Assembly: GCA_022749755.1 (NCBI GenBank)
Contig: CM040448.1
Span: 5,888,481-5,952,480 of the forward strand
DNA: 64,000 nt
Reading direction: 5' to 3'
Source: Azadirachta indica
Lineage: Eukaryota; Streptophyta; Magnoliopsida; Sapindales; Meliaceae
In this document: piece after piece, positions 24,261-37,893 of the stretch
Numbering within the stretch: the stretch's first letter is position 1
Layout of the letters: each line of letters opens with the position of its first letter
The notes under the pieces: model-generated
Seen by the model: the letters and a program-made list of their open reading frames with translations, nothing else
Told to the model about the DNA's origin: nothing
Databases searched by the model: none
Position numbers and translations under genes: made by a program

Positions 24261-27200
24261 TTAAGAAAAATTACATTATTAATTTGCAATTTAAAATAAT
24301 ATTTATATGATAACATAACCGGGAGTTAAAAATAATTGTCAGTGAAATTTTTTTTGATTATTATTAGTATGAAAGAAGGTATAATAATTTTTTTAACCTA
24401 AGAATAAAAAATAAAAAATAATTTTTGGTGTTGTTAATAGATTGGGTCTTTGTGTACTATAACATATATGTAAATATCTCAAAAATAAGCTCTTTTAATG
24501 GAGTTATTTCAATTAGTTTCTGAACATATATAAACACATCAAGATTTGATTCTTCTTATTATTCTTGTTCATCATCATTGTTATCAATATCATCATTTTT
24601 CACCTTTTCATGTTGACCTTAGTTGAAATTAGTTTTAATATGATGTACAACAATTAGTTTTGCAGAGATAAATCCGATACAACTTGTCAATAGTATAAGA
24701 AGCCTAAAGAATCTTCTTTGATGGAGCTTTGTATTCAACATCCAAGAATGATGGTTTTTTTTTTTCTTTCTTTTATATGTTTTGTTTTTAAATTTTGAAT
24801 ATATGGAGTGAGAATTTTATTCATAAAACACCAAATTCTTGTCCACTATTATTACACGAGTTCGGAGTAGTCCGAGAGTATCAAACGTGCTCCTAACTAC
24901 TCAAGAATAATGAGATTACGGGTTAGAATATAAAAGTAATGAGATTTTTCATTGTCTTATATGTTCGTTGAATTAAAAGATTTTTTTAGAGTTGTTTTAT
25001 GGTTTGTCCATTGAGGATAATATTTTGTTACAAAGAATTTCTTGCCAATAAAAAATGTTTTATGAACATTTTAATTCATATATCTAAATGTGTAGAAAAT
25101 GATAAAGTGTCCTTACGTTTTAGGATATTCTTGTGATTTGTTATTAATGTTTCTCAAGTTTAGAATTTATATGACAAGGACAAACTCATGATGAAACAAT
25201 TGATTACACAAAAGTAGAGTGTGGCGATGGCAATGGGGTGAGGCGGGTGGAGAGGCCTTTCTTATTCTCCACTTCATTTTAATTTTGATCCTCATTCCCT
25301 ACCTCATTGCCCAATAAACTTTTATAGGGCGGGGATAAGGAATCCCCATATAGAGAATAGATTCTCCATCTCCATTTATTTTCCCTATTTTTGTATTTAT
25401 TTATATTAAATACTAATTAAAAATGTCATTAATATATTACAGTGTTATTCATATATAATAATTATAAAAAAATATAAATTTCACTACTTGATAGAATAAA
25501 AAATTATGAATTATAAAATTTTTTAATTAAATATTGCTCATATATATTTTTTTTATTGAAAAAAACATATTATAATATATTATTTTATATATTTGGAAAT
25601 AGAGCAGGAATGAAATAGGGAGTATTAAACTGTTCCCCACCCCATTAATAATATGAGGATTAATCTCCTTTCATTTCTGTCTCATTCCCTATTATATCAT
25701 CCTAATTTTACCTCATTTAGGATAGATTTCTACAAGGCCCCAAATTTCTGGAGGATTTTGCCATCCCTAATTGAGTGTGAAATTTTCAAATTTGGACAAT
25801 TAATAAAATAGATTGAGATCTTTGATTTAATTTATTCTCTTTTTATTTGCATTCCTTTCAAAATTTAATTTTTTTTTTGGGGGGTGAGGGGTGTGTTGGG
25901 ATTTGTTTGGTTGATGAGAAATATGAGAAAATAGAAGAAAATAAATACATACAAATCAATATACTACTATAATGCTAATGTGACTTTTTGTATAGTATGA
26001 AAATGAGTTATGCATTTGATTTATTGACTTATTGTGGAAGATTGAAATAAAAAGTTTTATGTTATTATAACATTAATTTTGTAAGGGATGTTTATCCAAT
26101 CATAAAACAAGAGATATTTAACGAGGTCAGAGGGTATTTATGTCATTTCATTGATTAACATAGATCGACCATATAATGTAATAAAAAGAGTATTATTGAT
26201 AATTATTTTTAATTTGGAATTACATTATCAAATAAGCTATAATTTGAAGGTCCAACAATCATTTACCCTATTAATTATAACAAAATAAGTATAGAGTTTA
26301 TCCAAAATATGGATATAATAAAAGGAATTGTCTAGTAAATCCTACTAATGTAAACATAAAAAACCATACTTATAAGGTAAAAATCAGTAAATTACGGCAT
26401 ACCAAATATATTAATTTTTTGCTAAAATATATGGATACCTAATCAATAATTATTCGTTATTGAACAATTATATAGGGAACTTAAGGAAGACTATGGAACA
26501 TGCAAAACAAAAAACGAGAGATGGTTTAATATTTTTTTTAATTGTTTAAAAAATTGGACCACAGTGAGAAATTTTACATAAAAAATATCAAATTCTTACT
26601 CTTTACTTTTACTTGCATAATGAAAAGTAAAGATCGTTTGGCACTAAATTCTTTTCTCTAATGTTACTTATTGAATGAAAAGTAAAGGATGGTTTAACAT
26701 TTCATGTTGTAGTCTTTTTTTTTAATTTTAAAAATGTTTTTTATAGGAATGAGAAACCTTACTTATGAAAAATCAAATCCTCGTCTTTATTGATAATTTG
26801 AGAGTATCAAACATGCTTCATACCATCTAAATTATGTTTAAAACTATGTCACATTGTGGTATTCAATGGGCTATTTGCTATTATTTTTTTTCTAATTTTT
26901 ATGTAACATGCAGTAATTAGTAACAATATTTAGTAAATTTATTGTAGGGACTCGTGTAAGCACATCAGTAGTAGATGAAAAGGTCCATAACATACCACTT
27001 AATGAAACCTAAACCATGCCACTAAATGTACACCCAAACCTTCAATCTCAGCCTGAATAGTAATTGCTGAACAAGTACAAAAACAATCCACTTAGTGGTC
27101 ATTGGTTAGAGAGAGATTAGCAATGATTGTGTAGGAGTAAGGGATTAAAATTTGAATTATTATGTTACATTTGAGTCAAAAAGAGACATAATATATTTTA

Positions 27201-27703
27201 AACTAATTTGAACCCTATTCATTTATAAATCATATCAAAATTTGAAACCTTAACCCGACTTATTGTTAAACAAGTTACCTTTTAATAATTGTGTCACTTG
27301 TCCAACATATTTTTTATTCATTTTAATATATATTCTATAATATTCTATAATATTATTTATCTAAATTTATTAGTATTTATTTTAAATAGTATTAAACATT
27401 TAAAAATATAATTAAATACTTTTAAAATGTGAAAAATAAAAAATAAATATATTAAGTTATAAGTAAACTATTATGAATTGATTATTCAAATAGTTTATGG
27501 TGTCATAAATGGGTTCACATATCAAAATCTTTAACTTAAACGTGACCAAATTATTAATTATCTTACAATAGGAGTGGAGTTAGAATCTAAGACTAGGAGT
27601 GCCAAATAATAATATAAATTTTTAAATTCAAAGAAATTAATAAATAAATATTAAAAAAGATTATCATTTAACGTCAATAATATACATATATATATATATA
27701 TAT
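24261..27703. other. AT-rich intergenic sequence between MED15-like copy 1 and CACTA element B
   Basis: No gene was seen. One hAT-like non-autonomous element (25223-25768) is described separately. Two diverged copies of a stretch containing GAGAGTATCAAACRTGCT occur at about 24805-24900 and 26740-26840. The region ends in a TA microsatellite (about 27690-27703) next to the element B terminus. Confidence 0.4.
25223..25768. mobile_element. hAT-like non-autonomous element with GATGGCAA termini
   Basis: The left end reads GGCGATGGCAATGGGGTGAGG. The right end on the other strand reads GGGATGGCAAAATCCTCC. This GGGATGGCAA inverted terminal repeat belongs to a common class of plant hAT-like MITEs. 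The interior is AT-rich without coding capacity. A second member lies in the opposite orientation at about 58979-59503, with a partial one at 57910-58070. An exact 8-base target duplication was not found. Confidence 0.6.
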
Positions 27704-28445
27704 CACTACAAGAAAATTTGGTTTTAGCAACAATGTTTTTAGCAACAGCAGAAAATTTGTTACTAAAAAGTCTTTTAGCAACGCCATTATTATTGTCGTC
27801 GCTAAAACTAGTAGGAAAAAATTATTAAATAATTATAACCTTTAGCAATGACAGTTTCATTGTTAAAGAATGACTTTTGGTGACAATTTTCTATATCGTC
27901 ACCAATAGTATTGGTGCCATCTGGTACTGATATTAAGGCGACAAAGTGCTTGCTTTTAGCGACATCAATAGTTGTCGCCAAAAGAATAACTTTTAACAGC
28001 AAATAATGTTGTCGCTAATAAGCTTTTTGGCAACAACTTTTTTTGTTGTAATTGAAAAGTTTTTAGCAACACACTTGTAGGGTCGCTAAAATTGTTTTTA
28101 GCAATAGAAGTTATGTTATCGCAATATTTTCTTTTAACGGTGCCAACTTGTTGTTGTTGGATGTGCTTTTAGCGACAAAACGTGTGTTGTTGCTAAAAGC
28201 ACTTTAGTCCTACGCGTCTTTAACGACAACTTTTTTGTTGTTGCTAAAAGAATCTTTTACGGTGATTTTTATCATTGCTAAAAGTGCTTTTTGTGACTAA
28301 GTTTTTTATTGTCGCTAAATGTCTTTTTAGCAACAAAATATTTTGTTAGTGCCAAAAGGTTTTGGCTGCTCTTAGGGTGTTTTGGCAATGAAGTTGTTTG
28401 TCGAAAACATTTTTTACAACAACTATTGGTATCGTCTAAAGTTGA
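27704..28445. repeat. Left subterminal repeat array of CACTA element B
   Basis: Many copies of TTTAGCGACAAC/TTTTAGCAACAAC and their reverse complements (GTTGTCGCTAAAA) are spaced at 20-40 bases throughout this stretch. They occur as pairs that could form small hairpins. This is the classical binding region for TNPA-like proteins. The same motif fills 42415-43071. Confidence 0.85.
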
Positions 28446-29106
28446 ATTGGTAATAAAATTAATTTTTTAATGTTATTTAAATATTATTTAAATATTATTC
28501 ATATATAATAATGTAATAATAATTATAATATAACATATAATAATATAAGTTCTCATTTGTTGTTATAATTGTGAATACAACTTTTCTATTATTATTATTA
28601 TTATTATCATTATTATTATTATTATATGTATTTAAATTTGTTTACCAATTATTATTATTATTTATGAAAATTAATTGAACAATTATATTAAATACTTAGG
28701 TATTGGATCTAAGATGGCTTTATATATTTGTCTACAAATATTTCAACATCTTCCCCCTTGGTATCTTTTAATTACTAGAATATACGTACTTAATTTATAT
28801 GTATTAATATTGTTGTTAATTAAGAATAATTTTATTATTATTGAAATTTGATATTTGTTACCATTTTAGTATGTTTATATTTAAATTTATTTATAGCTTT
28901 ATTTTTTATCTCAAATATAATAACTTTCAAATTGTACTTATTAATATTGGTAGAACAATAGATATAGTTAATTATTATATTAAAGTACTATGATAAATAT
29001 ATTTCTATAAAAAAATATGGTCATAAAAATATTATTATTCGAAATTGGATTAAATTAATGTAACATAGCATTTATATTATAAAACTAATATATTAAATTA
29101 AAATAC
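28446..29106. other. AT-rich interior of element B
   Basis: Low-complexity AT sequence with a TTA microsatellite at about 28588-28625. No gene was seen. Confidence 0.5.
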
Positions 29107-30268
29107 GATCCTCTCCTCATTTTTTTATCCTTGAATTTCAAAGATTGAATGACACATGACAAAAACAAAATGAAGGGCTAAGATTTTATTTTAATAAATT
29201 TCATCTAATTTAACCATTATCATTTATTGTAAATACCTGAAATTATTGTTGACCGCTTGCCTCTACCACCGTCAAAAACACATCGAATAATAAACCACCA
29301 CTTTGTTTCTATTTTTTCCTTCTAACTGTTAAGATCCAATCTAGTGGGTATCACTATGCTGATCCCTACTATAAACTGATTGGACTTTTAAATTTTCAAC
29401 ATCATCTCCCTAAAACATCCTTTACTTCTCCTCCTCACATAAGATTTGTAGCTTTCAAGCTAGAAAAAAAAAATTCTCTCTCCTAACTCTATCTTCACCT
29501 ATAATGGATTTGAAGATGGACAGTTGGATAACTCTCGTAGGTTTCCTTTTATACAAGAAGAGAGAATGGGTTTCTTTTTCATTGAAATTTATGTCAAAAA
29601 TAAAGAGCACAACAATAATGAACAAATTGCTTAGAATTTGTCTGATGGATCCCCTCAGTATAAGATTGATTTTGAGATTGCTGAACAATATAGTGATATC
29701 ACTCTGTTGGGAGTTCATATGATAGAGAGTTTTTCATAAAAAGAGACTGTAGAAAATCCCGATAAAAGCTACTCAACAATCGCAGTTGAAACTAAAGGAT
29801 TATCAAGAAATTACAGTGGAAGTGATTTTGAAGATGAAAGCAATGCGCTTACTAAAGAGAATGATGGTATTTCTAAAGTTTATGTTATGGACTGAGAGAA
29901 AAGCCAATTTCCTACCTTAAAGGCTGATGTTGAGGAAGCGATTTAACAAAAGATGACAATGAATATGATTTAGATGATGGGTATTTATCAGAAGTTGTTT
30001 TATGGTAGAGATCAACTTGATGGTAGTAATTGGATTGTATCCTATCAATTATAAGGAAAAAATGGAAACAAAGTAGTGGTTTGCGATTCGATGTGTTTTT
30101 GGCGATGGTGGAAGCAAGCAATCAACAATAACTTTTGTATTTACAATAAATGATAATGATTAAATTAGATAAAATTTATTAAAATTGAATCTCAGTCCTC
30201 CTTTTTTGTTCTTGCTATGTATTATCCGATCTTTAAAAGTCAAGGATAGAAAATAGCAAGAGAGGATC
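29107..30268. mobile_element. Long-inverted-repeat element (MULE-like or fold-back) nested in element B
   Basis: The left arm starts GATCCTCTCCTCATTTTT at 29107. It matches, in reverse complement, the right arm ending at 30268 over roughly 160 bases. Both arms share TTATCTAATTTAA-like and ATTATCATTTATTGTAAATAC segments. The long arms fit a Mutator-like or fold-back non-autonomous element. The interior (29500-30110) has a few short open frames on both strands but no recognised domain. No target-site duplication was clear. Confidence 0.65.
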
Positions 30269-30875
30269 CTGATCTCATGGTTAAAGTAATCTATTAAATT
30301 ATAACATTTATTGAAGTGAAAATAATAGATAATCCCTTGTATTAATTTAAATTAAAATAAATCATAGTAAAAATTTATTCCTAACAAACAAGTCCTTAAT
30401 AGTTGCCGAGAATTAATTACAGAATGCGATCTAAGTATTACATTTTTACAATGTTTAACAAGATATGATGTTTTCTAACGTATATGGATCTTAATGTTAA
30501 ATACCTATAAGTATATATATGTCACAACCCTAAACCTATATCCCAAAATTTTAGCTACCAACTCTTTTCTTCCCTCTCAAATTTCTAGCCACTATTATCC
30601 AAATTTCCTACGATTTTTCAACCACTACTCCCACGATTTTTAATTTCTGATAATTTTTTAAAATTCATTTTGAATCAAAAATAGAATCTAAGTACTATTT
30701 ATACACGGTTATTATAACGACGAGCTGTTCTTCAACCAAGTACCCTCGAGATCATATCAGATCAAGTATGTTAGAAAACCTTTAATTGCTTCGCATTATA
30801 GCTAGAAAAGTTGGTTTTTTAATCGCATGGAAAACAAATCTGTCGATGGATTTGATTTTGGAAAGGAATTATATA

Positions 30876-30973
30876 TGTATTTGAACTTTCAACTCTGCTC
30901 TTAGTTCTGTTTTGGGACTTGAAATGTATTTGAACTCTCAACTCTACTCTTAGTTCTGTTTTGGGACTTGAAA
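30876..30973. repeat. 49-bp tandem duplication
   Basis: TGTATTTGAACTYTCAACTC followed by TTAGTTCTGTTTTGGGACTT occurs twice back to back (30876-30924 and 30925-30973) with only two or three differences. Confidence 0.9.
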
Positions 30974-33371
30974 GATGTAAGTAGTTATAAATGACATGAA
31001 AGTAGCCACAACCAATGACGGGTCAACTTCCATACATAAGAGAGTTGACTAGTCACACTAAACTAAAGAGAGATCTTTTAGGTCAACACCCTCATCTAAC
31101 ATTTTCTTTTAATTTAAAGTTTACATAATTAATTAATTACCAAGTTTGTTGTCATACTAATCGGTCCAAAACATATATTTGAAGCCCAATCCTAGTTTTA
31201 CAACCTTCTATGTTTCATTCTTAGTTTCTTAAACAAGTTGTGATTAGACCCAATATACCTTTTAGATTAGACAGAAAAATCTCATTTTTGATATAATTAA
31301 ACCATGAGTTTCTCGTACCCTACTAGTTTTATGTAGTTAAAACTTAAATTCCAATACATATAACAGATTTTGATAAGATTGATATAAGCAAGAAACACAT
31401 ATCTAATTTTTTTAATTTTAGCTATTGATATTTCAAAATTTTATTCGACATGATCATTTTTTTTTAAGGAAAAGACAGGAAGATAGGTTATTAGCACATC
31501 ATTGAACGCATTAATTATTTAATTTTGATGCACTTGATATCAGTCTTAATTTTTGTATGCATAGGCGTAAAAAGTAATAAAAATTTGATAATGGGTTTGA
31601 AGAATTTTTTATGCTTACAAATAAAGAAATATAAGAAATATGTAATTAATATATATTTTCTTTATACTTTTTAATTTCATTTTATTTTTGAAATCAAATT
31701 CTAGATATTAGGTTATAACTTCAATAGAGCAGAGTTACTCATGAATATATGCAATGTCTATGGTAGAAAGTTGCTAATCTTCTTTATCATTTCATGGCTA
31801 CCAAAGATATAGTTCATATTGATAGGGTGTATTTGAGATTGCTTTCTATAAAAGGTGATTTCCCAAATATTGTTTCTTGAGGAAGTACTTTTTTGATGTA
31901 AGTAAAAGTATGCATCTTAATAAATGCTTTTTGGTTCTTGGAGGGTGCTTCCTGTACAAATGCTTTTTTGCTCTTAAACACATTTGCCTACATCCAAAAC
32001 ATTCCTAGAGTGTGCTACAGAATCCCTTAGATCCAAATGCATGTCTAAACATTTAGGGGTAAAGAAGTTTATGGATCTTTAATGGAGGTGGAAAGGGAGT
32101 GGCGGTTCGGTGTTTTAATTGAATTCTAATTAGCTGGACCAAGTAGGTGCTTTTGTGCTAGAAAATGAAATTTGAACTTTTAGTTAGGTTTATCCAGGAA
32201 TATGAGACTAATTTATTAGTAGAATTTAATATTTATTTATTCATTTTTTTTTACTTATAGTACTTTTTGGAACATTGGTTATCAGATTTATGCTCTAAGA
32301 CTAGATGATCTATCCATAAGATTGGAATAATAAATAATAATTGCTCTACATATATAAACCCCTAGGCAGAATGTCATTTCATATATCAAGCTTTTAAAGT
32401 GTTTTTTTTTTTTCCACATTAATAGATGCCATCTAAATCATAATGCATGTCTTGCTATGGAGTTATTTACTTTTGATTATGTATTAATTAATTAATTTCT
32501 TGTACAACTAGAATTCTTAGTTTCAAGTTGAAACTTCTTAATTTCGAGTGAGGCGAGACAGAAATATATCAAGAGATCATCAATTCAAGTGAGTTTCTTT
32601 TTTTCATTGCTTCTTAATTTTGGAACTATAATGATGATATAAGTTGAATGCTCAAAGTCTGCATATTATTCTAGGAAATTCCAGAAATTTTAGCAAATCA
32701 TTGTTTTAAGTTTTTTTATTATTATTCTCTTTAATAATTGTCATTTTTAAAAGATATAGGGATAAATGACTTAAAGCTATTAGGATATACCCTTTTTTTT
32801 ATCTAAAGTTCTTCTCATATTTATTAATAAATGATAAGTGTAGTTGGTCAATTATCTAAAATTGATGAAAATCAAGTGAAATTCAAAGGTTATGAACTAC
32901 AAATAATATGTATATCTAAATGAGGCTTTACTTCAATATGTTTATTTAATTGGGAATTAATATAAGGTAGCAAATTTCTATAACTAATGGATAAAATTTG
33001 AAAGCTGTTACTAGAATAAGGATTGCAAGGAATTAAGGATCTTAGAGCTAATTATTGTAAAAGAATGAAGAAAATTATACATATCTTAGGAGGCATGGGT
33101 TGAGGTTGATCATAAAGCAGTAAAATAACAGTAGGATATTCAACACAACAAATTTAATTTAATTTCTTTTCTTTAAGCAACAGCAAGTGATATGATAACT
33201 ATGTTATCCGACTACATTTTGCCCTAAACTAATAAGTAGTTATTTACATAAGTAAAAGACATTGGCTTGCTTGGTTTCCATAGGAAATATGTGATAACTA
33301 ATCATAAGCAATAATCCTAAGTAGAAGCAATTCAAGACCTTTGCAATTTTGAACATTTACAACATAATTAG

Positions 33372-33560
33372 AATAAAAGGTATATACACAAAATTAATGA
33401 AATATAACATATTAAATTAATCACCTTACAAATTAATATAAGATGTATATACACCAAACTAATGAAATATAAGATATTAAAACCATTACCTTACAAATTA
33501 AAATAAGAGGTATACACACCAAATTAATGAAAATATAGCACGTTAATGTAATCACCTTTA
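33372..33560. repeat. 65-bp unit, about three tandem copies
   Basis: GTATATACACMAAAYTAATG followed by AAATATA and TCACCTTACAAATTAA recurs with a period of 65 (anchor positions 33380, 33445 and 33510). The copies differ by several substitutions. No coding frame is kept. Confidence 0.85.
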
Positions 33561-34257
33561 CTTTAAAAATGTATCTTCGATTGAGTAAAGGAAATTATGC
33601 TATAAGAAATTAAGCTTGAATGATCAAGTCAATCACATAGACATTGAACACAATTTAGAATAAGACCAAGTAATGTTTATCCACTATTTCCTTCAAGCAT
33701 ATTATGTATTAGTTCTACATTTTTATCTTCTTATTATGCTACATGTTATTAGTTATGTGCTACATATTATTATATGCTTGACATTATAGGAAAAACCCTT
33801 AGACCCCTTTTAGGAAACATTACTTGATGTCTTCTTTCAGTTGGCACTATATGTGACAAATGAGATTATATATCAAGTAACATTTCTTAAATTGTCCAGA
33901 TTCGGACAATTTGAGAATATATAATTCCATGTCGAGGATTGTTAGCTCCTTTATTGTTCCATTGATAGAAATTCTGTAGTTATCTCTCTTGTGTTCTTTG
34001 AGTGCATACAAGGTTTATGTTTGTATACATTCGTAATCTTTGGCTATGTACTTGGAGAACTAAAGGGAGATATTGTCAAATTTTCTATCAACAGGACATC
34101 TTTGGAATTACTATATCCGGTATGGAATATATATTCTTGGATAGAATAAGGCCTTACCTTTTTAGGATTAAGAAAGAGATAGATTTCATATTACATGTCT
34201 TCAATTTTTAGAATGTTGTTAAAATGATAACAAAACTATGTTGTCAGGAGGTTATTA

Positions 34258-37200
34258 ATGGATAAGAGTTGGATGAAAATCCAAGATAGACTTTCGCAAG
34301 AATACCTTGATGGTATCAACTCTTTCATGGAAGTAGCAAAGAAATGTGTAGATGCTACTAATTGTGTTTGATGTACATATGTCAAGTGCCTAAATGTGCT
34401 TAAATATCCCTTAGATATTAGCATCATTTGTACCAATATCGAATCTTTTGTACATGTCATATATGGGTTTATCATGATGAAAAGTTTCAATCTAGTTCTA
34501 TAGGTGGAGGGAATTCTACCCTTGAGAATGAAGAACATGACGATGTTTTCAATTTGTTACGTGATCTTTATGGTCCATCGATATGGGATACATCTAACTT
34601 CCAATTACAAGATGAAGGAAATTTCGAAATCCTTACTGGGACATAGCAAGTAAATTGTGATTTTGTGTTTAATTTGTTAAGTTAAGCTCAGAAAATGCCT
34701 TTTTCTGGAGTACGCCTAAGCTCACTAATTTTTATTATAAAACTAATGCATATGAAAGTCCTTAATCAATGGAATAATAAGTCAGTGGATTTGCTGCTAA
34801 AATTGTTGACACAGTTTTTCCCTAAAGGTTCAGAAATTCCGAGTTTATTGTATGATGCAAAAAAAGTGTTGAAAGATATAGGGATAGGTTACGAGATTAT
34901 TCATGCATGAAAGTATAACTGTGTTTTATTTTAGAAAAAGAATGAATCATGTGATAAATATCCAATATGTAGTGAACCAAGATAAAATTTGTAGTCAATG
35001 GAGGAAAGTGCCACAAAGGGTTTTGTGATACTTCTCTTTGAAACCTAGACTGCAATGTTTGTTTATGTCTCGACACACAGCAAGTGATATAAAATGACAT
35101 AAGGAGAAATGCTTGGGTGAGGAAGGTAGTCTAAGGCATCCTAAAGATAGTGAATTGTGGAAGGAGTTTGATAGATCATATCCCAAGTTCGCAGAAGACC
35201 TGCATCATATGAGGTTATGGCTTGCAATTGATGGATTTAATCCTTTTCTTAATATGTACAATTCTTATAGTATGTTGCCTATTATACTTATGCCTTACAA
35301 TTTGCCACTGTGGAAGTGTATGAAAACGTCATTTATGTATATGTCATTACTCATCCCCGGACTACATGCACCGGGGAAAGATATTGGTGTATACTTAAGA
35401 CCGTTAATTGATGAATTGAATGCGTTATGTGATATTAACGTAGATAATTATCTAATGTGTAATGATAATTATCTACATAATAATGCTACATGCATGTGTA
35501 ATGAATTGATGTAGTGACAAAGACTAGATATACCATGCATGTAGCATTATTATGGACAATTAATGATTTTCCTATATACGCGATTTTATCCAAGTATAGT
35601 ACGAAAGGTTACTCAACATGTCTAATGTGTAATGATCAAACTTCCTCGCAAATGTTGCAAGATAAAATATGTTACATGGGACATCGTCGATATTTTCCAC
35701 TTGAACATCTTCCAGGTCGAATAGGAAGTTTAATGGCAAACAAGAAATTGGGTCTGTGCTGAGATTGTATTTTAGAGATAAAATCTTAAAACAACTTAAG
35801 AACCTCAAAAAATCAAAGCTTGGGAAAATGATAATAATAAAGACAGAAAAAGGAAGCAAAAACATCAATAGAGTTAAATTAGACAAAAAAAGCATATTTT
35901 TTTAGTTAGAGTGTAGGGCAAAATTAAAATTATGACATAATCTTGATGTGATGCATATAGAAAAAAATATATGCAATAGTCTTGTTAGGACATTAATGAA
36001 ATTAAAGGGAAGACAAAGGATATAGTAAAAGCAAGATTGGATTTGCAAGATATGAATATTAGAAAAAAATTACATTTACAACCACAATCCAATGGGTACT
36101 TAAAGCTTCATGTTTGTTATACCTTTATCGCAAATGAAAGAATGAAGTTTTGTTAATGGTTAAAGTCAATTAAGTTTGCTGATGGGTATGCATCAAATAT
36201 TGCCAAATGTGTTAATGTGAAAAATGGTAAGTTGTCTGGTTTAAAAAATAATGATTGTCATGTTTTATTAGAATGACTGCTCCTAATTGGAAACGTCCAC
36301 AATTAAGAAAAAATGTGCGCATAGAAATTGTGGAGTTGTGTTGCTTTTTTTGGCAATTATATGCAAAGACTTTACACGCAACAACTCTTAATGATATGGA
36401 GAAGGGAATTGGTATTATTCTTTCCAAGATTAAGGGTATATTTCCTCCAGTATTTTTTGACATTATGGTACACATAGCTATGCATCTACCTTTACAAAGG
36501 GTTCAATTGTCAAAGCATACATTGTCAATGAGTCATTGACTTTCTGTTTGATGTATCTATCAGATATTAAAACAAAATTTACTCTACTAGATCGAAATGA
36601 TAATAGTGGAGAAAGAGAAAGGGAAATATTAGTTTTTTTTACAAAATGCTCGACCGTTTGGACCTATAGGTTTAAAAGAGACGTCCAAGGAAGAAATTGA
36701 CAATGTTCATTAATTTGTACTTAATAATTATGATATGGTGGAACCATACCTAAGGTAAGTTAGTATCCTATTCTAGTATTCATATGATTTGTTAATTTGT
36801 GAAGACAAGTCACTTAATTGTTAAACTTATGTTAGACAGCATATGACTATCATGCAAAGAGACGAGGTACCTAATTTGAATGAAAGTCATAAACAACTTT
36901 GCCGAAGATAGTTTTGTTCACATGCAAGTAATGTCATTTAGTATCAAATACTCTCTTATGATGCTTGTATTTTAACCTTAATTAATTGTTTGTTATATAG
37001 ATCAAATAGAAGTGTCGTGAAAGGTCATGGGAAGGTAATCACCTATTATATGCATTAGCATATGGGTTAGACATGCAGGTGTATCATTATTCGGGTTGTA
37101 ATGTTAATGGAGTACGATTTCATACGAAGGAGAGGGATAAGATGCGTGTCACACAAAATAGCAAAGTAATAGTACCTGATACTCATGATGATGACACTAA

Positions 37201-37723
37201 ATTTTTATGGCGTGCTAACAGATGTCATTGAATTAGTATATTAGTTGCAGTATCGAGTTGTTCTATTCAAATGGATGTGATTTAATGTTAATCCTAAAAA
37301 AAAAAAATTGATTTTCATCTTAGGAACGTGAATGTACCCAGGATATGATATGGGGAAAATGCTTTTATATTAGTAACTTAAGCAAGATTAGTAATATATA
37401 TTGCTGATCTGTGTCTTAATAGGGATTGAAGAATAGTTAAAGAAATGCATCAAAGAGGTGTGTGGGATAATCGAAAGAAAGATAAGATGAGTGAAGAGAA
37501 CGATGAAGACCAATTCACTTGTGCCTCAATGGATTATGATGATTCTTTAACTTTAAAAGACATTCCTAAAGAACAAACATTGAGTAGAAATGATGTTGAC
37601 ACAGATCTAATAAATGTGGAAGATGCACAAGTACAAAGTATTTTAGAAGTTCAACGTAAAAAGGATGAAACTGTAGTAGATTGTGAAAATATTGAAGAGT
37701 TGGTTGATTCAAATTTGGAATGA
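34258..37723 (+). pseudogene. Broken TNP2-type CACTA transposase of element B
   Basis: This is the main transposase remnant of element B. The start at 34258 encodes the transposase-associated domain (MDKSWMKIQDRLSQEYLDG). TNP2 parts follow: FPKGSEIPSLLYDAKKVLKD (about 34818), LWKEFDRSYPKFAEDLHHMR and LAIDGFNPF with MPYNLPLWKC (35113-35510), then LLWTINDFPIYAILSKYSTK and CMGHRRYFP-type sequence (35514-35760), and MHIEKNICNSLVRTLMKL (about 35950). A DUF4218-like part (36255-36540, with FPPVFFDIMVHIAMHLP) and a DUF4216-like part (about 37080-37200, with RDKMRVTQNSKVIVP) come next. The end is an acidic tail to 37723. Frames change and stops interrupt at least six times, so no intact enzyme can be made. 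Confidence 0.85.
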
Positions 37724-37893
37724 AGTATCTAACAAGTAAACTTGTATATTATATATTTGGTTATTTATTGCTTTTTGTAATGTATATGTTACCATCTTAA
37801 TTATTTGTTTTGTCACATTTTATAATTTACATATTACTTGTGTATTGTTTAGTTTTCTCTTACAATGTCTAATTAAAATCATAATTTCTGTTG

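Larger units (their letters stand above)
30269..34257. other. Non-coding interior of element B between nested element and transposase
   Basis: No supportable gene. It holds a 49-base tandem duplication (30876-30973) and a 65-base triplicate (33372-33560), listed separately. Stretches such as 31930-32010 and 34000-34200 have short frames without recognisable motifs. Confidence 0.45.

Noticed and set aside
23908..24299. Short plus-strand frames upstream of MED15 copy 1
   Set aside because: They fall in the GC-richer promoter/leader of the minus-strand gene and have no conserved motif.
27704..28445. CRISPR-like array
   Set aside because: The repeats are short, diverged, in both orientations and without regular spacers. 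They are CACTA subterminal repeats in a plant genome.
29455..29722. Overlapping 72- and 87-codon frames on opposite strands
   Set aside because: They are not similar to any family I recognise and lie in a transposon interior. They may be chance frames.
37445..37723. Independent acidic host protein
   Set aside because: It directly follows the DUF4216-like part in the same orientation and position as the C-terminus of CACTA transposases.
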